Shown here in pieces: positions 47,101-58,064 of a stretch of 64,000 bases of DNA. How positions within the stretch are numbered: the stretch's first letter is position 1; the number at the start of each line of letters is the position of its first letter. The position numbers were made by a program, and so were the translations under genes. The notes under the pieces were generated by a model. It worked only from the letters and a program-made list of their open reading frames with translations. It ran no database searches and was not told where the DNA came from. Source of the stretch: Vitis vinifera (lineage: Eukaryota > Streptophyta > Magnoliopsida > Vitales > Vitaceae); contig NC_081821.1 in NCBI RefSeq assembly GCF_030704535.1, forward strand, positions 6,773,001 to 6,837,000. Reading direction: 5' to 3'.

Positions 47101-47763
47101 TTAAATAATTAAATAATTAATTTTAAATTTTAGAAAAGATTCTCTATGTCTCATGGTTGTATTTGATACCTTGATTTAACAATTAAATATAAATAAAAAT
47201 GATAAATAATCTTAATATGATTATTTTATCCATTTGAATTACCTATAATTTACACAATAACAGTTTTAATTAAATTAATTATTTTAATACATGAGATAGT
47301 AAAGTGAGTAATAAAAAATATGAGTTATTCAATTGCAGATACAAGAGAGTTTTTACTTTTTATTCTATGTAAGTAGAGGTGTGAAGTTGAGAACAAGCCC
47401 CACCAGAAGGTTTTTAAATCCATTTTAATAAGCCTAATTTCATGGAGTTTTATGTCATCCCATTTAGTGGTGCTGATCGAAAAATTTGCCCCTTCAAATT
47501 TGGATCCCATTCCTACATTTGCTTTCATCTTTGACTCATTTCTTTCTAATAAGAAGATTTGGATCCTTGTCTTCTTTTTTTTTTTTACATAAAAAGGAAT
47601 TTAATATGTGAAAAGCTATATTTATTTATTTTGAATGAAAATTATCATATATTGAACAATCAATTTTCCTAAAAACTTGATCTCCCTCATATGTTATCTT
47701 ATTCCTATGGGCACTAGAGTAGTAGGCTAATCGGATAGTACAACTCAAATGAACCATTCAAAC

Positions 47764-48335
47764 AATATAGCACCCAACCAATGTAGATTACTCCAAGCAA
47801 CATCTACTCGGATAGCTAGATGTCATAAATGGATTAGTTATGCATTTTCCGTAAGATAGTTATGTTACACATCATGATTGAACGTTATACATTAAAACCT
47901 TAATTAAGGGCAACGAAAAAGGCAAGAACGGTGTTACAAGTCATCTTCTTCAAAAGCCACTAGACAACTAGAAGAAAATATATGCAATCTAACTTTTATA
48001 AAAACTCTGTCAAAAATTCTCTTCAAGCTAACTTAGTCACCAAAAGTAGCAATATAACACCCAACCAATGTAGATCACTCCAAGCAACATTTGCTTGGAT
48101 AACTAGATGTCATAAATGGATCAATTATGCATTTTCCGCAAGATAGTTATGTTACACATCATGATTGAACATTATACATTAAAACCTTAATTAAGGGCAA
48201 TGAAAAAGGCAAAAATGGTGATACAAGTCATCTTCTTCAAAAGCCACTAGACAACTAGAAGAAAATATATGCAATCTAACTTCTATAGAAACTTTGTCAA
48301 AAATTCTCTTCAAGCTAACTTAGTCACCGAAAGCA
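47764..48335 (+). repeat. Tandem duplication, ~287-bp units, about 93-95% identical
   Basis: Unit 1 starts near 47767 and unit 2 near 48054, each with AACCAATGTAGAT(T/C)ACTCCAA. Both contain GTTATGTTACACATCATGAT, CCACTAGACAACTAGAAGAA and CTCTTCAAGCTAACTTAGTC in order. No coding potential is evident. Confidence 0.92.
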
Positions 48336-48786
48336 CAAAGATTCGGATATACCTTTTAACAAATCCACCTAGTGCAAGTGTGAGGAAAACTATACAAAGG
48401 GAGCGTTGTTGACCACATTCGAACAATTCCCATATGTGAAGTGAGAGAGACCACATGTGGAGAGAGAGAGAGGTAAACAAATGTAAATAGTCATTTTTTT
48501 TACTTTACAAACATGTAAATTATCAATCTCACGTCAAACCAAATTCTAATAGTGTATTAAACTATTAATTTTCTTAAAATATATAGAATTTAAATTCGAT
48601 ATGCATACAATGTTCTTAACACAAAAAAATTAAACTACATAATCCTTAATTATACATAAACTACCCTTTTAATATTATTCATAAATTACATATATGTCCA
48701 ACACACTGCAACAAACTTAGATGTTATAACATCAAGCATTGAGAATTTTTCAAGAAAGTAATGATAGTCACCTAGAAAGAGACAAA

Positions 48787-49125
48787 TTAACTCACAATCT
48801 GTGCTGCATATGCAATATCAAACCATTTATCTGTGAGGTAGAAGCTTCCAACAATAGTATGATTTAAAGTCAGATTAAGAAACACCATTGGATGGAGTAT
48901 ATCAACTGGTTCAATGTCAGTAATGATAGCTCTTTGACGTACGCTGACAACATGTTTGGATATTATCAAAAATGATGTGGTGAAGAGACAGCCGCAATGC
49001 CAAAAATATATGTATATGTTAAAGTATTTCACTTCAAATTGTCTACGCAACTCATTTGAAAGACCATTACCAATCAAAATATGCATATAATCATGTATAC
49101 TTTGAAAGCCAAGAAATCTAATCAC
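48787..49125 (-). other. Unidentified 112-codon ORF, possibly an exon or relic
   Basis: The C-terminal half (SVRQRAIITDIEPVDILHPM, then VFLNLTLNHTIVGSFYLTDK) reads like real protein with balanced composition in an otherwise AT-rich area. A GTGAGT donor-like sequence overlaps its stop codon. I cannot assign a family. No partner exons were found, so it may be a gene fragment or chance. Confidence 0.25.
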
Positions 49126-49887
49126 AGTGGAGAAGTGATCAAACTAAGCACGAAAAGCTTGTTTGGATTTATATAAGAGTTATTTGATTAAAATGACGAA
49201 ATAATATTTGAATTGTAAAAGTAATCACTTTCACATTAAAATTTAAAAATATAAAAAATGGGTTACTTTTCAAATTGAAATATGTACTATATCTAATTAT
49301 TTTATTATTTTTAATCAAATAATTCTTTATTTTTGGGTCTATATAAATCATCCTTATTATGAGGAACATCTCATAATAAATATCATATTCTTTTGTTACC
49401 CTATGATATCCCAAAATATAATTTTAAAACTTCTTTGAAACCTTACCTTTAGCTTAGCTCAGATTAGAAAATCTCTTCAAGTCTTGGATGAGGTGTGACA
49501 ATTTCTCCAAAGCAATTTTAAGGAATTGCCTATTATGAAATTAGGAAAAATTCCTTGACAAACAACAGCAATCTGTCTCCATATATACTTTATTTTCCAT
49601 GGGATGAAGGAATAACTGAAGCAACTTGCATTTTCACTTTCTTGGACTGGTGGGTAATTTCTGGATCAGCCTCAAAATGAGATTTTCACCTCGTATATTT
49701 CTTTTTCTTGACATCACCACCTTGTCTGTGATACTCAGATACCGGCCATATCTATATGACCAAAAAATGCTAAGCTGGCAAGCTTGGCGAAAGGGAATTT
49801 CCTATACAAAACTATTAGATAAAAAATAACGAAAATAATTAAAGATTTGACATTGAATTCCTAGCCTGATACAAAATTTTCTCTCCC

Positions 49888-52539
49888 TCATCCTAGCTGT
49901 TGGGGAGGCTGAGGAGAATGGGCAGGTGATGGGGATTCTGCGGGGGATTGAGGATGAGGTGAAGGGTTACTGCTTCCCACCGTGGACCTGCCAACAGGAC
50001 TAGGTGCTGATTGCTGCGCAGATTGGGATGGTCCTGCAGTGTCTGTGGCAGCCAAGATCCGTTCAAGAATTTTCACAACTTCACTCATTGTTGGCCGATT
50101 TTTGGCATGACAGACACACTGTAGTGCCAGAGTTGAAGCAATATAAGCACCGGTTTTTGGGTACCCACCCTCCATCCTGCTATCCATAATTCGATAAAAC
50201 ATTTTCTTGTCATTCAAGTAGGGTCTTGCCCAGCTTACTAATTTCTCTTCGGCACGAGGTTTTGTCTTATCTATTGCACGCCGTCCTGACAGTATTTCGA
50301 GCAACACAACCCCAAAGCTGTAGATGTCGCACCTGGTCGATAGATGACCTGTTCAATAAGGGAAGATCGATTCAATGAAAAACCAAGCTTTAAAATGAAA
50401 CTTTTACAAAACAAAGATGAAGCTTCTGCAAACAATTGAAGTAGCACCATAAATTATACTAAAGTTTTTAACTGATAATTTCCCATGAAATATTTAATGG
50501 TTCGGGGGTGGTCAAATTATAGGAATGATTGGATTAACTCAAAATGACTGGAATGTCAAACAATTTCATACCAGTGCACTATACCATAGAAAATACTGTA
50601 GAATTTGTATCAGTCAAGAAGCAATTTTTCGCAAACCTTGGTGCATGTTCCACCAACTTTACTGATCTGAATAACCGTTTGAAGTTGCAGTAGTTTTACT
50701 GAATAATGAGATGGCTCAATGTGTATTTATTCCTGATATGAATTCTGGTCCAAAAGAATTGTCGATAGGCTTCTTGTAAATGATTAAAATAAAACACTCG
50801 GTCCTAATGACAACTACTAGAAAAAATCTTCAGAATTTGATTCAATTAATTTAAAAAAATCTGTTAGCACAATTCAAATGACTTGAAACCTTTTACATTC
50901 ACAAAAGGATACACATCAGTAAGTACACAGACCAAGAGAAGAAAAGGATTTGCAAAAATATCGATGACCATTTCTATGGGTTGTCAAGTGGGTAAGAGTT
51001 GTCCCAATCTGGAGAAAGTTATATAACAGTGGGGTGGTTATCCATTGACCTTAACATTAAAAAAATGCACAACAAAAAATCAGATTGATGATTGGTTAAC
51101 ACTATATGACTAGACTACCTAGATAACAGGAGTCTAATAGCACTGGAAATTATATGAAATTATGAATCAGAGCTTCGAGAGACCATATCAGTAAGTGCAG
51201 TAATCATTGGAAAACTATTATCTAACAGCATTAGATCCAAATCAAAAGCCAATAAGGAAGTTCAGATAGCAAAATATCCATAAACATAAAGCAATGCAAA
51301 CAGAACAAGTTATTGATAAGGCAAAAAAACCTGTAGCTATGTATTCAGGTGCAGCATAGCCCTGTGTTCCAAACACTTGAGTGGAAACATGAGTCCGATC
51401 ACCAGTTGGTCCTTCCTTTGCCAATCCAAAGTCTGATAGCTTCGCATTGAACTCCTAAATCCATTAGAAAAAATGTGTTGCACATGCCAAATCTGGATCT
51501 TATGTATAAGGTACAAAGTTAAAAGGACAGAAAAACATGCTATGTTGACTTCTAATTTTTTGTAAATAACCAATTCACGTTTAACAAACTCATGTCAGCT
51601 TGCCTTCTTGAGTTCATCTGCTCACTATACCAAACAGGTTTTAATTCAGCTTACCGAATCCAACAAAATATTTGAAGCTTTGAAATCACGGTAGATTATT
51701 TCTGGCTGGGAGTTATGCAGGACGGCAAGCCCTCGAGCAGCCCCCACAGCAACCTTAATCCTTGTTTCCCAAGAAAGTGGTGGGACTGTTCCTGAAAATA
51801 AGACACAACAAAATAATGAACACCAATACCCTGCAGGATTAAAACCAGAAATCTCATGATATCCACACAATAACTTGGTCAGTTGTTTCCAAATTATGGA
51901 AACGGGGTTACAGCAAAATAGAAGCTTACATGCACAAAGTAACAATAGAAGTAAAAGAGAACTGTGATTCAATGAATATGTTAGGAATAATGTTGACTTA
52001 CTTCTAAACAGATGATTCTCCAAGCTGCCTCTGGCCATGAATTCATAGACCAAAAGCCGGTCCTCCCCTTCTAAGCAGTACCCAAGTAGCTTGACGAGGT
52101 TTGGATGTTGCAGCTGGCCGAGAAAATTAACTTCAGCCTGCAATCAATTGTTGTTAGTTAGTCAGCAGAGCCAAAAATTAGAAGATGAAAAAAATAAATA
52201 AGTGTTATTGATGATGGATGAAACCTACTAGCCACTCTTTGTGACCCTGGAAACCTGCAGGTATGAGCTTCTTGACAGCAACAACCATAGCAGATCCAGG
52301 CCTTGCAGCACCAAGAGTATCAGCATCTATGCAGCCTTTGTAAACAAAACCAAAACCTCCTTCGCCGAGAAGACTTTCCAGATGGAAATTGTTGGTGGCA
52401 GATTTGAGCTCACTAAATGAGAAGGCTTTCAAATTTGATGAAGATAAAATTTCAACTTCAGATCTTGAAGTAGGGCAACTTCTAGCTTTGGGTTTTTTGC
52501 AGTCACGATGGCCTTTTTCATTGGGAGATTTGTAGGCCC
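49888..52539 (-). CDS. RLCK-VII (PBS1-like) serine/threonine protein kinase, five visible exons, first exon missing
   Basis: Receptor-like cytoplasmic kinase of class VII, which relays signals from immune and developmental receptor kinases at the plasma membrane. Exons: 52539-52229, 52137-52002, 51791-51655, 51454-51331, 50348-49888, encoding 388 residues in continuous frame. Motifs: the RLCK lead [21 protein letters not shown]-loop [17 protein letters not shown] lysine, [20 protein letters not shown], catalytic loop [19 protein letters not shown], activation segment [20 protein letters not shown], and [16 protein letters not shown] Pro/Ser-rich tail ends ...PPQQLG. A 3' splice acceptor (TTTCAG) lies directly before the first visible exon, so a short first exon, normally encoding an acylated MGxC start, is expected upstream. 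I do not find it in the window. A Ty3 remnant starts about 200 bp upstream. The kinase core looks intact. Confidence 0.87.
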
Positions 52540-52740
52540 CTGAAAGAGAATAAGAATGTGACTGGTCCAACATTTGAACTAAAATCATGTTCAGAACATG
52601 ACAAAAACCAGATGTAGTCACTGGAAGAGGAGAAGAATACAGATGGTCTCCTATATAACATGAACACAAACACAAGTGTCATTAAGTTGTAAAAATGAAT
52701 GACTATTACTTGTGATCACCACTGGAAGAATACAGCTGAT
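52540..52740 (-). other. Kinase intron 1 segment up to the Ty3 breakpoint
   Basis: A frame remains open upstream of the acceptor to an ATG at 52675, but the residues do not look like an RLCK N-terminus. ACTGGAAG(A)..GAATACAG occurs both at about 52620-52650 and at 52722-52738, next to the retrotransposon breakpoint. It may be filler DNA or a short duplication. Confidence 0.4.
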
Positions 52741-53109
52741 CTCTCCATACAAATAGTGCCTCCAAGTCTAAAGGGCAAACACCACTGCTGCAAGCTCCAA
52801 ATCATGTACTGGATAATTCTGCTCATACTGCTTTAATTGTCTTGAGGCATAAGCTACCACCTTGCCTTATTGCATTAGCACACACCCTAGCCCCACTACA
52901 GAAGCATCACAATAAACTGTAAACAACTCTCCACTAATACGAGCAGTTAACACTGGGGCAGTGGTCAATTTCCGCTTTAACTCCTGGAAAGCATTCTCAC
53001 ACTCCTCCTTCCATTCAAACTTCACTCCTTTTCTAGTCAACCGAGTCATTGGAGTTGCAATCCTAGAGAAGTCTTCCACAAACCTCCTATAATATCTAGC
53101 CAACCCCAA
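52741..53109 (-). pseudogene. Ty3 RNase H domain, truncated and with stops
   Basis: The RT-connection (FVEDFSRIATPMTRLTRK) leads into the RNase H start with the first catalytic Asp (VYCDAS). A stop follows GCVLMQ at about 52868, after which the frame continues with recognisable RNase H residues to YLYGE, where similarity ends at about 52741. Confidence 0.85.
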
Positions 53110-53145
53110 GAAACTTCTAACCTTAAATACATTAGTAGGCCTTTG

Positions 53146-54359
53146 TCACTCCTGCACAGCTTCCACCTTGGAACGGTCCATTGCTATTCCTACCTTAGAA
53201 ACCACATAGCCTAAGAAATTCACTTCAGTAAGCCAAACCTCACTTTTGTCCAACTTCCCATACAACTGATGTCTTCTTAAAGTTCTAAGGGTGGTCACCA
53301 AATGTTGCTTATGCTCCTCCAAACTCCTTGAGTAAATCAAGAAGTCATCCACAAAGACAATCACAAATTGATCCAAGTACGAAATATTCTATTCATTAAA
53401 TCCATGAAAATAGCGGGGGCATTAGTTACTTCAAAAGGCATGACTAAGAATTCATAATGCCCATATCTCGTTTTAAAAGCGGTTTTAGGAACATCTTCTT
53501 CCTTAACCCTCAATTGATGATACCTAGTTTTCAAGTCAATCTTACTAAAATACTTCGCACCCTTCAACTGATCAAACAAGTCATCTATCCTTGGAAGATG
53601 ATACTTATTCTTCACAGTAACTCTATTCAACTTCCTATAGTCAATACACAACCTCAAGGTGCCATCCTTCTTCTTCACAAACAACACCGAGGCTCCCCAT
53701 GGCAATGTACTCGGACGAATAAAATCCTTACTCAACAATTCCTCCAACTGAGTTTTCAACTCCTTCAACTCAAGAGGCGCCATCCTATAGGGGGATACTG
53801 AAATAGGATCCGTTCCTAGGTAGACTTCAATAGAGAAATCAAACTCTCTATGTGGTGGTAAACCTGGTAACTCATTTGGGAATACATCCTGTAACTTTCT
53901 CACCACTGAAATTTCTGTAATGTCCTTTTGGGCTTTCTCCTTACTATGAAGGCAAGTTAGGAAATTTATTGATCCCTTCCTCAACACGTACTGATAATAC
54001 AGATCGGACTGCGAAAAAGGCAAACTAACACACTTCCCTCCAACAAAGCAAACCTCAAATCCATCTGGTAGACAAAATATTATCCTACGGTGATGACAAT
54101 CAATAAGCGCTCTATACACCATCAACCAATCCATTCCCAAAATAACATCATACCCAATCATGTCCAAAATCCTCAAATCCACCTTAAGTGTTCTATCCGC
54201 CAAAGTAATAACACACCCCTTGCATATTCTATCAACTCTAGAATTCGTACCCATAGGAGACTCGATAAGTAACAGATTTCCTACTCTTTCCGTTTTCAAC
54301 CTCAATGCATTAGCACAAGATGCAGAAATGAAAGAATGAGTTGCACCATTATCAAACAA
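53146..54359 (-). pseudogene. Ty3 protease and reverse transcriptase, frameshifted
   Basis: The first frame, 54359-53361, begins with an aspartic-protease motif in which the usual D-T/S-G reads D-N-G (DNGATHSF). It continues into RT with [28 protein letters not shown] and [12 protein letters not shown]. The second frame, 53376-53146, carries the RT active site FVDDFLIYS and LGYVVS. The overlap marks a frameshift near 53370. The protease substitution and frameshift both argue for loss of function. Confidence 0.88.
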
Positions 54360-54592
54360 AACATGTACTCAAAAGTACCATATACCAAAATCATACCTTC
54401 CACCAAAAGGGAGTCATCCTCTAGCTCTGTTGGGGTCAAGGCAAAACCTCTTCCTACCACCTGCCTTCCCTTACCTCTAGCATTCGACCGCTAAGAAGAA
54501 CAGGTCTGACCACTCATGGTAGTTGTCCTGGCTCCCTGCGCTGCTGGGGGTAAATGTGGCGTCTAGTAGTAAGACAATTAAAATTGAGGGGG

Positions 54593-55446
54593 TTAGAAAG
54601 GCACTACCGACTGCTGCTGAGAACCTCCCTGAGACTGAGGTTGAGTCTGCTGTGCGCCCCGCAATAGGCAAGCCCTCCATAAGTGGTCTCCCGTTCCACA
54701 ACCATAACATACTCTAGCAGTAGCCGCCCTCTGAGCACTCTGCTCACCTCTTGCATAGAACGAAGAATGCCCCTCAAACTGCTGACTCCTCTGCCTCTGC
54801 TGCGAGCCCTGGGATCTCCTTTGGGAACTTTCCCCCATTCTTAGTTTCACTTTTCTATTCCCCTTTGCTCCCGAATTTGGTTGGTTTCCTCAATGTCCTG
54901 CTCCACCAACAAAGCCCTCTTAACCAACTCAGAATAGTCCCTTATTGTCAGTGGGACTAATCTATTTCGAATGGCAGGCCTCAACCCCTACTGGAACCTC
55001 CTAGCCTTTTCTCCTTCCTCATTGATCATCCCCAAGGCGAATCTGGACAATTCCGAAAAGCGTGACTCGTACTCCAGCATCGACATAGTTCCTTGGATGA
55101 GGTGCTCAAACTCCATCATCTTGGCATGCTTAGCCACCTCTCCAAAATACTTGCCTAGGAAGATTCTCTCAAATTCCTCCCAGGTCATCACTTCTGTGTC
55201 GTACACTATTTTCATTGATTCCCACCAGAAATCAACTTTGTCAACAAGCATGTATGCCGCCAAACTTACCCTCCTTTCCTCAGGTGTGTCCAATCCTACC
55301 AGAATTCTTTTAATCCTCCTCAACCAATGCTCAACTGCTTCCGCATTGGGCTCTCCATTAAAAGATGGAGGTTGTATCACCATGAATCTCTTCATCGCCT
55401 CCATCTGGCTCATTACTGGCCTCTCAGAGCGGCTCCTCCTATGCAA
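54593..55446 (-). pseudogene. Ty3 gag with zinc knuckle, interrupted
   Basis: The capsid-like part (55446-54988) contains PPSFNGEPNAEAVEHWLRRI and WEEFERIFLGKYF. It is followed by an in-frame TAG where a Gln codon is expected, then a Gln/Ser-rich part and a CCHC knuckle (CYGCGTGDHLWRAC) in 54850-54593. The order is that of plant Ty3/Gypsy gag. Confidence 0.88.
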
Positions 55447-55892
55447 GTGATCTGAATCCTCTTAGCCCTGGGTACCTCCAGACCTCTTGGAACCCTGACC
55501 TCTCATCAACTGGGCAATCTCTCTCAACTCCCTTCTTACTTCTCAAAGTTCTTCTCTTACTGACTCCAACTCCTCATCTCTCTCAAATCTTCCTCTTCTG
55601 GTCCTTCCCGCCATTTCAAATTGAACAAGCCCTAATTCAACCACACTTCCAAGGTGAGCAAAACAAATTCATATGTAACCATTTAGCAACTTCAACAATT
55701 ATCAAAACTTTCACTTTCACACAATCTCACACAATCTCAAACAAGGTTTTTCAAACATCAAGAATCAACAATTAAATAATTCAATTAATAATCAGCTCGT
55801 TAGCTAACACATACAGAAAATCATAACATAACAAAACATAACAATACACACAAACACGCACAAACACCGACCCTAAGGTATTATTGCAACCT

Positions 55893-55906
55893 TGGCTCTG
55901 ATACCA
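55893..55906 (-). other. Retrotransposon primer-binding site (initiator tRNA-Met)
   Basis: The minus strand reads TGGTATCAGAGCCA, complementary to the 3' end of plant initiator methionine tRNA. It lies three bases inside the inner edge of the LTR. Confidence 0.9.
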
Positions 55907-55909
55907 CGC

Positions 55910-58064
55910 TATCACGACCCAAATTCCGGGCAACCCAAAATTTGGCCCATGACCCCAGGTCAAAGGTTTGACCCTAAGGGTTTCTCCTATTCCTCGCTGG
56001 CAGTCAACTAAAACACTCTGAATTTTTTTTTTCTACACATACATCACACTAGAGTTCTCACCAACTAACAATATCCCAAACACTACTCAAAAGCAACAAG
56101 ATATATTAATTATCATTACAGTCCAAAAACAAAAGTTCATAGTTAAACAACTTAATCAAATTAGAGTCTCATTACAAATCCATAGTTTGCAGTTTACTAA
56201 AACAAGTCCCAATACCACAAACACAATAAATACAATACGCTTCACTAGACCGCTCCAGGAGCATCCTGAAGTCCTCCCTACCCCACATGTGGATCCTTAG
56301 GAGTGATATTTGCATCTAAAAAGATGTAAAAAGGAAGGGGTGAGCATTCCACATTGCTCAGTAAGGTGCCTAACACCCAAGGGATAATGGGGATTACTAA
56401 GTTTCAAAGAACACAAAGAAGCATTTCAACAACATTGATCAAGCCACATACATTAATCTCTATAATTATACACAATTCCACAATATTCAATAATTAAATG
56501 AAATGCATATGAACGTGTGACACTCAATCATACAATGCACTGTCATTCTCGGGCTTTCACCGAATGATATGCGTCCGCACCCAAATACACTCCCCATTTG
56601 GAGTCTTCCCGTGGTAAACTTTTGGATCTTTCACTCTAAGAATCTCTTTCCCTTCTTAATTCGCCTCACATAGGCTTTTACTTTTCATCACTATTTCATT
56701 TTTTCTTTTTTCTTTTTTCCATTTCATACACTTTTCACAATTTTTATCCTTTCTTCACACAACCATGATGCAAATGAATGTCATGAGGTTAATTACTCTC
56801 ATTCATATATCACCAATATCATTGGAATTACAATCACGCCACAAATCCCAAAATCTTCCAACAATTTCAACATTCTCAATAATCCAATAAAATAAATTTT
56901 CCACAATAAAATTATTGAAAGTAATCCAACAAATTCTAAAAAATTCGCATATCAATAAATTTGAAATTATACCACAATTTCGGAATTTCCCAAAATTCTA
57001 ATAATTTCCAATATTCGAAAATAATAAATTTTCCACAATAAAATTTTCGAAAATATTCCAACAAATTCTCAAAAATTTACATATTAATAAATTTGAAATT
57101 ATACCACAATTTCGGAATTTTCCAACAATTCCAATAATTTTTAACAACCCAAAACAATTATGTATTAACCAAAAAGAAATTCCCGAAATTACAAAAATTC
57201 CTATAGCACTAATATTACCTACTTAACTCATAATAACAAGATTTATAATTTTTTTCTAAGGAAAAACGCATTTAATTAAAATTTTAGGGTTAGGTTCCCC
57301 TACCAAAAATCTAAGAATCCGACCGTTAAAATCATGACAGGCCACCGTAGAATCATTCCTCTCGTCGAGTAGAACACCTCCTCAAATTTTCAGGCAAAAC
57401 GAATGTCGTTCAGCCGTCCAAATGGCTGACCAAAGTTCCGGCGGGATGACTTCTCCCACAATCGCCGAGGCTCTCTCCCCCTTCTGCCACTTTTTAACTC
57501 CTTTCCTTTTTTCTTTTTTTCTTTTTTTTTAATTTAACTACCAACCACCACAAGCCCCCTTTCTTGGCTTTTAACCATCCACAGCTACGACCCAACTCCC
57601 AAAAGCCCATTTGAATTAATTTTCTTTTTCTTTTATTTCCATTTGCTTTATTTCATTTCCAATTCATTTCATTTTTCATTTTTTTTTACAACACACAAAT
57701 TAATTTATTAAGCACCAACCCAAAAATTTAATTTTCTCAATTTTATTAATAAGCAATTTAATTTAATTTTTACTTAATTAATTCTAATTAATTTTAATTA
57801 ATTCACTTTTTCATTTTCGTTTTCGTTTTTCATTTCTGGAAATTTTTAATTTCTAAAATCCTAAGAAATTTTCTACTATAAGGCTGACGTGGCACAAAAT
57901 TTTCAACTCGCTTAGTTAACCAACAAAATAATTCGAATTTCGCCAATCAAAAATTAACACATGTTCCCCAAACACTTTTCTTTTTTACTTTTCAACCACC
58001 ACTCAAAAGAAGACTTTTTAAACTAGAATTTCCAATGTGGCAAAAAAAAAACCCGGTCATTACA
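55910..58064 (-). repeat. 5' LTR of the Ty3 element, about 2155 bp
   Basis: On the minus strand it begins TGTAATGACCGGG at 58064 and ends ...GGGTCGTGATA at 55910, just before the primer-binding site. A standard LTR would end in CA, and the final GTGATA looks like a C-to-T decayed GTGACA. The first base of the flank gives a possible 5-bp target copy CTATC (58065-58069), but its partner was lost with the 3' end. Confidence 0.8.

Larger units (their letters stand above)
45644..49887. other. Intergenic region between VPS29 and the kinase gene
   Basis: Very AT-rich. It holds a diverged tandem duplication (46.2-47.1 kb), a well-preserved 287-bp tandem duplication (47.76-48.34 kb) and an unidentified minus-strand ORF (48787-49125). 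The VPS29 promoter lies immediately above 45643. No other gene is seen. Confidence 0.5.
52741..58064 (-). mobile_element. Ty3/Gypsy LTR retrotransposon, 5' LTR kept, 3' half lost, decayed
   Basis: Read on the minus strand: LTR (58064-55910), primer-binding site, gag, protease, reverse transcriptase and the start of RNase H, ending abruptly at about 52741. Integrase, any chromodomain and the 3' LTR are absent. Several in-frame stops (for example TAG in gag near 54986, TAA after the RNase H start near 52868, TAG near 52780) and a frameshift in the RT region near 53370 show it is dead. Many stops fit C-to-T change of Gln codons, as expected from methylated-DNA decay. A long LTR (2.15 kb) and the initiator-Met tRNA primer site suggest the Tekay/Del group, an inference. 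It is inserted upstream of, or in intron 1 of, the kinase gene. Confidence 0.9.

Noticed and set aside
53457-55450. Plus-strand ORFs (114, 64, 69 and 159 codons) across the Ty3 region
   Set aside because: They are antisense shadows of the gag-pol reading frames.
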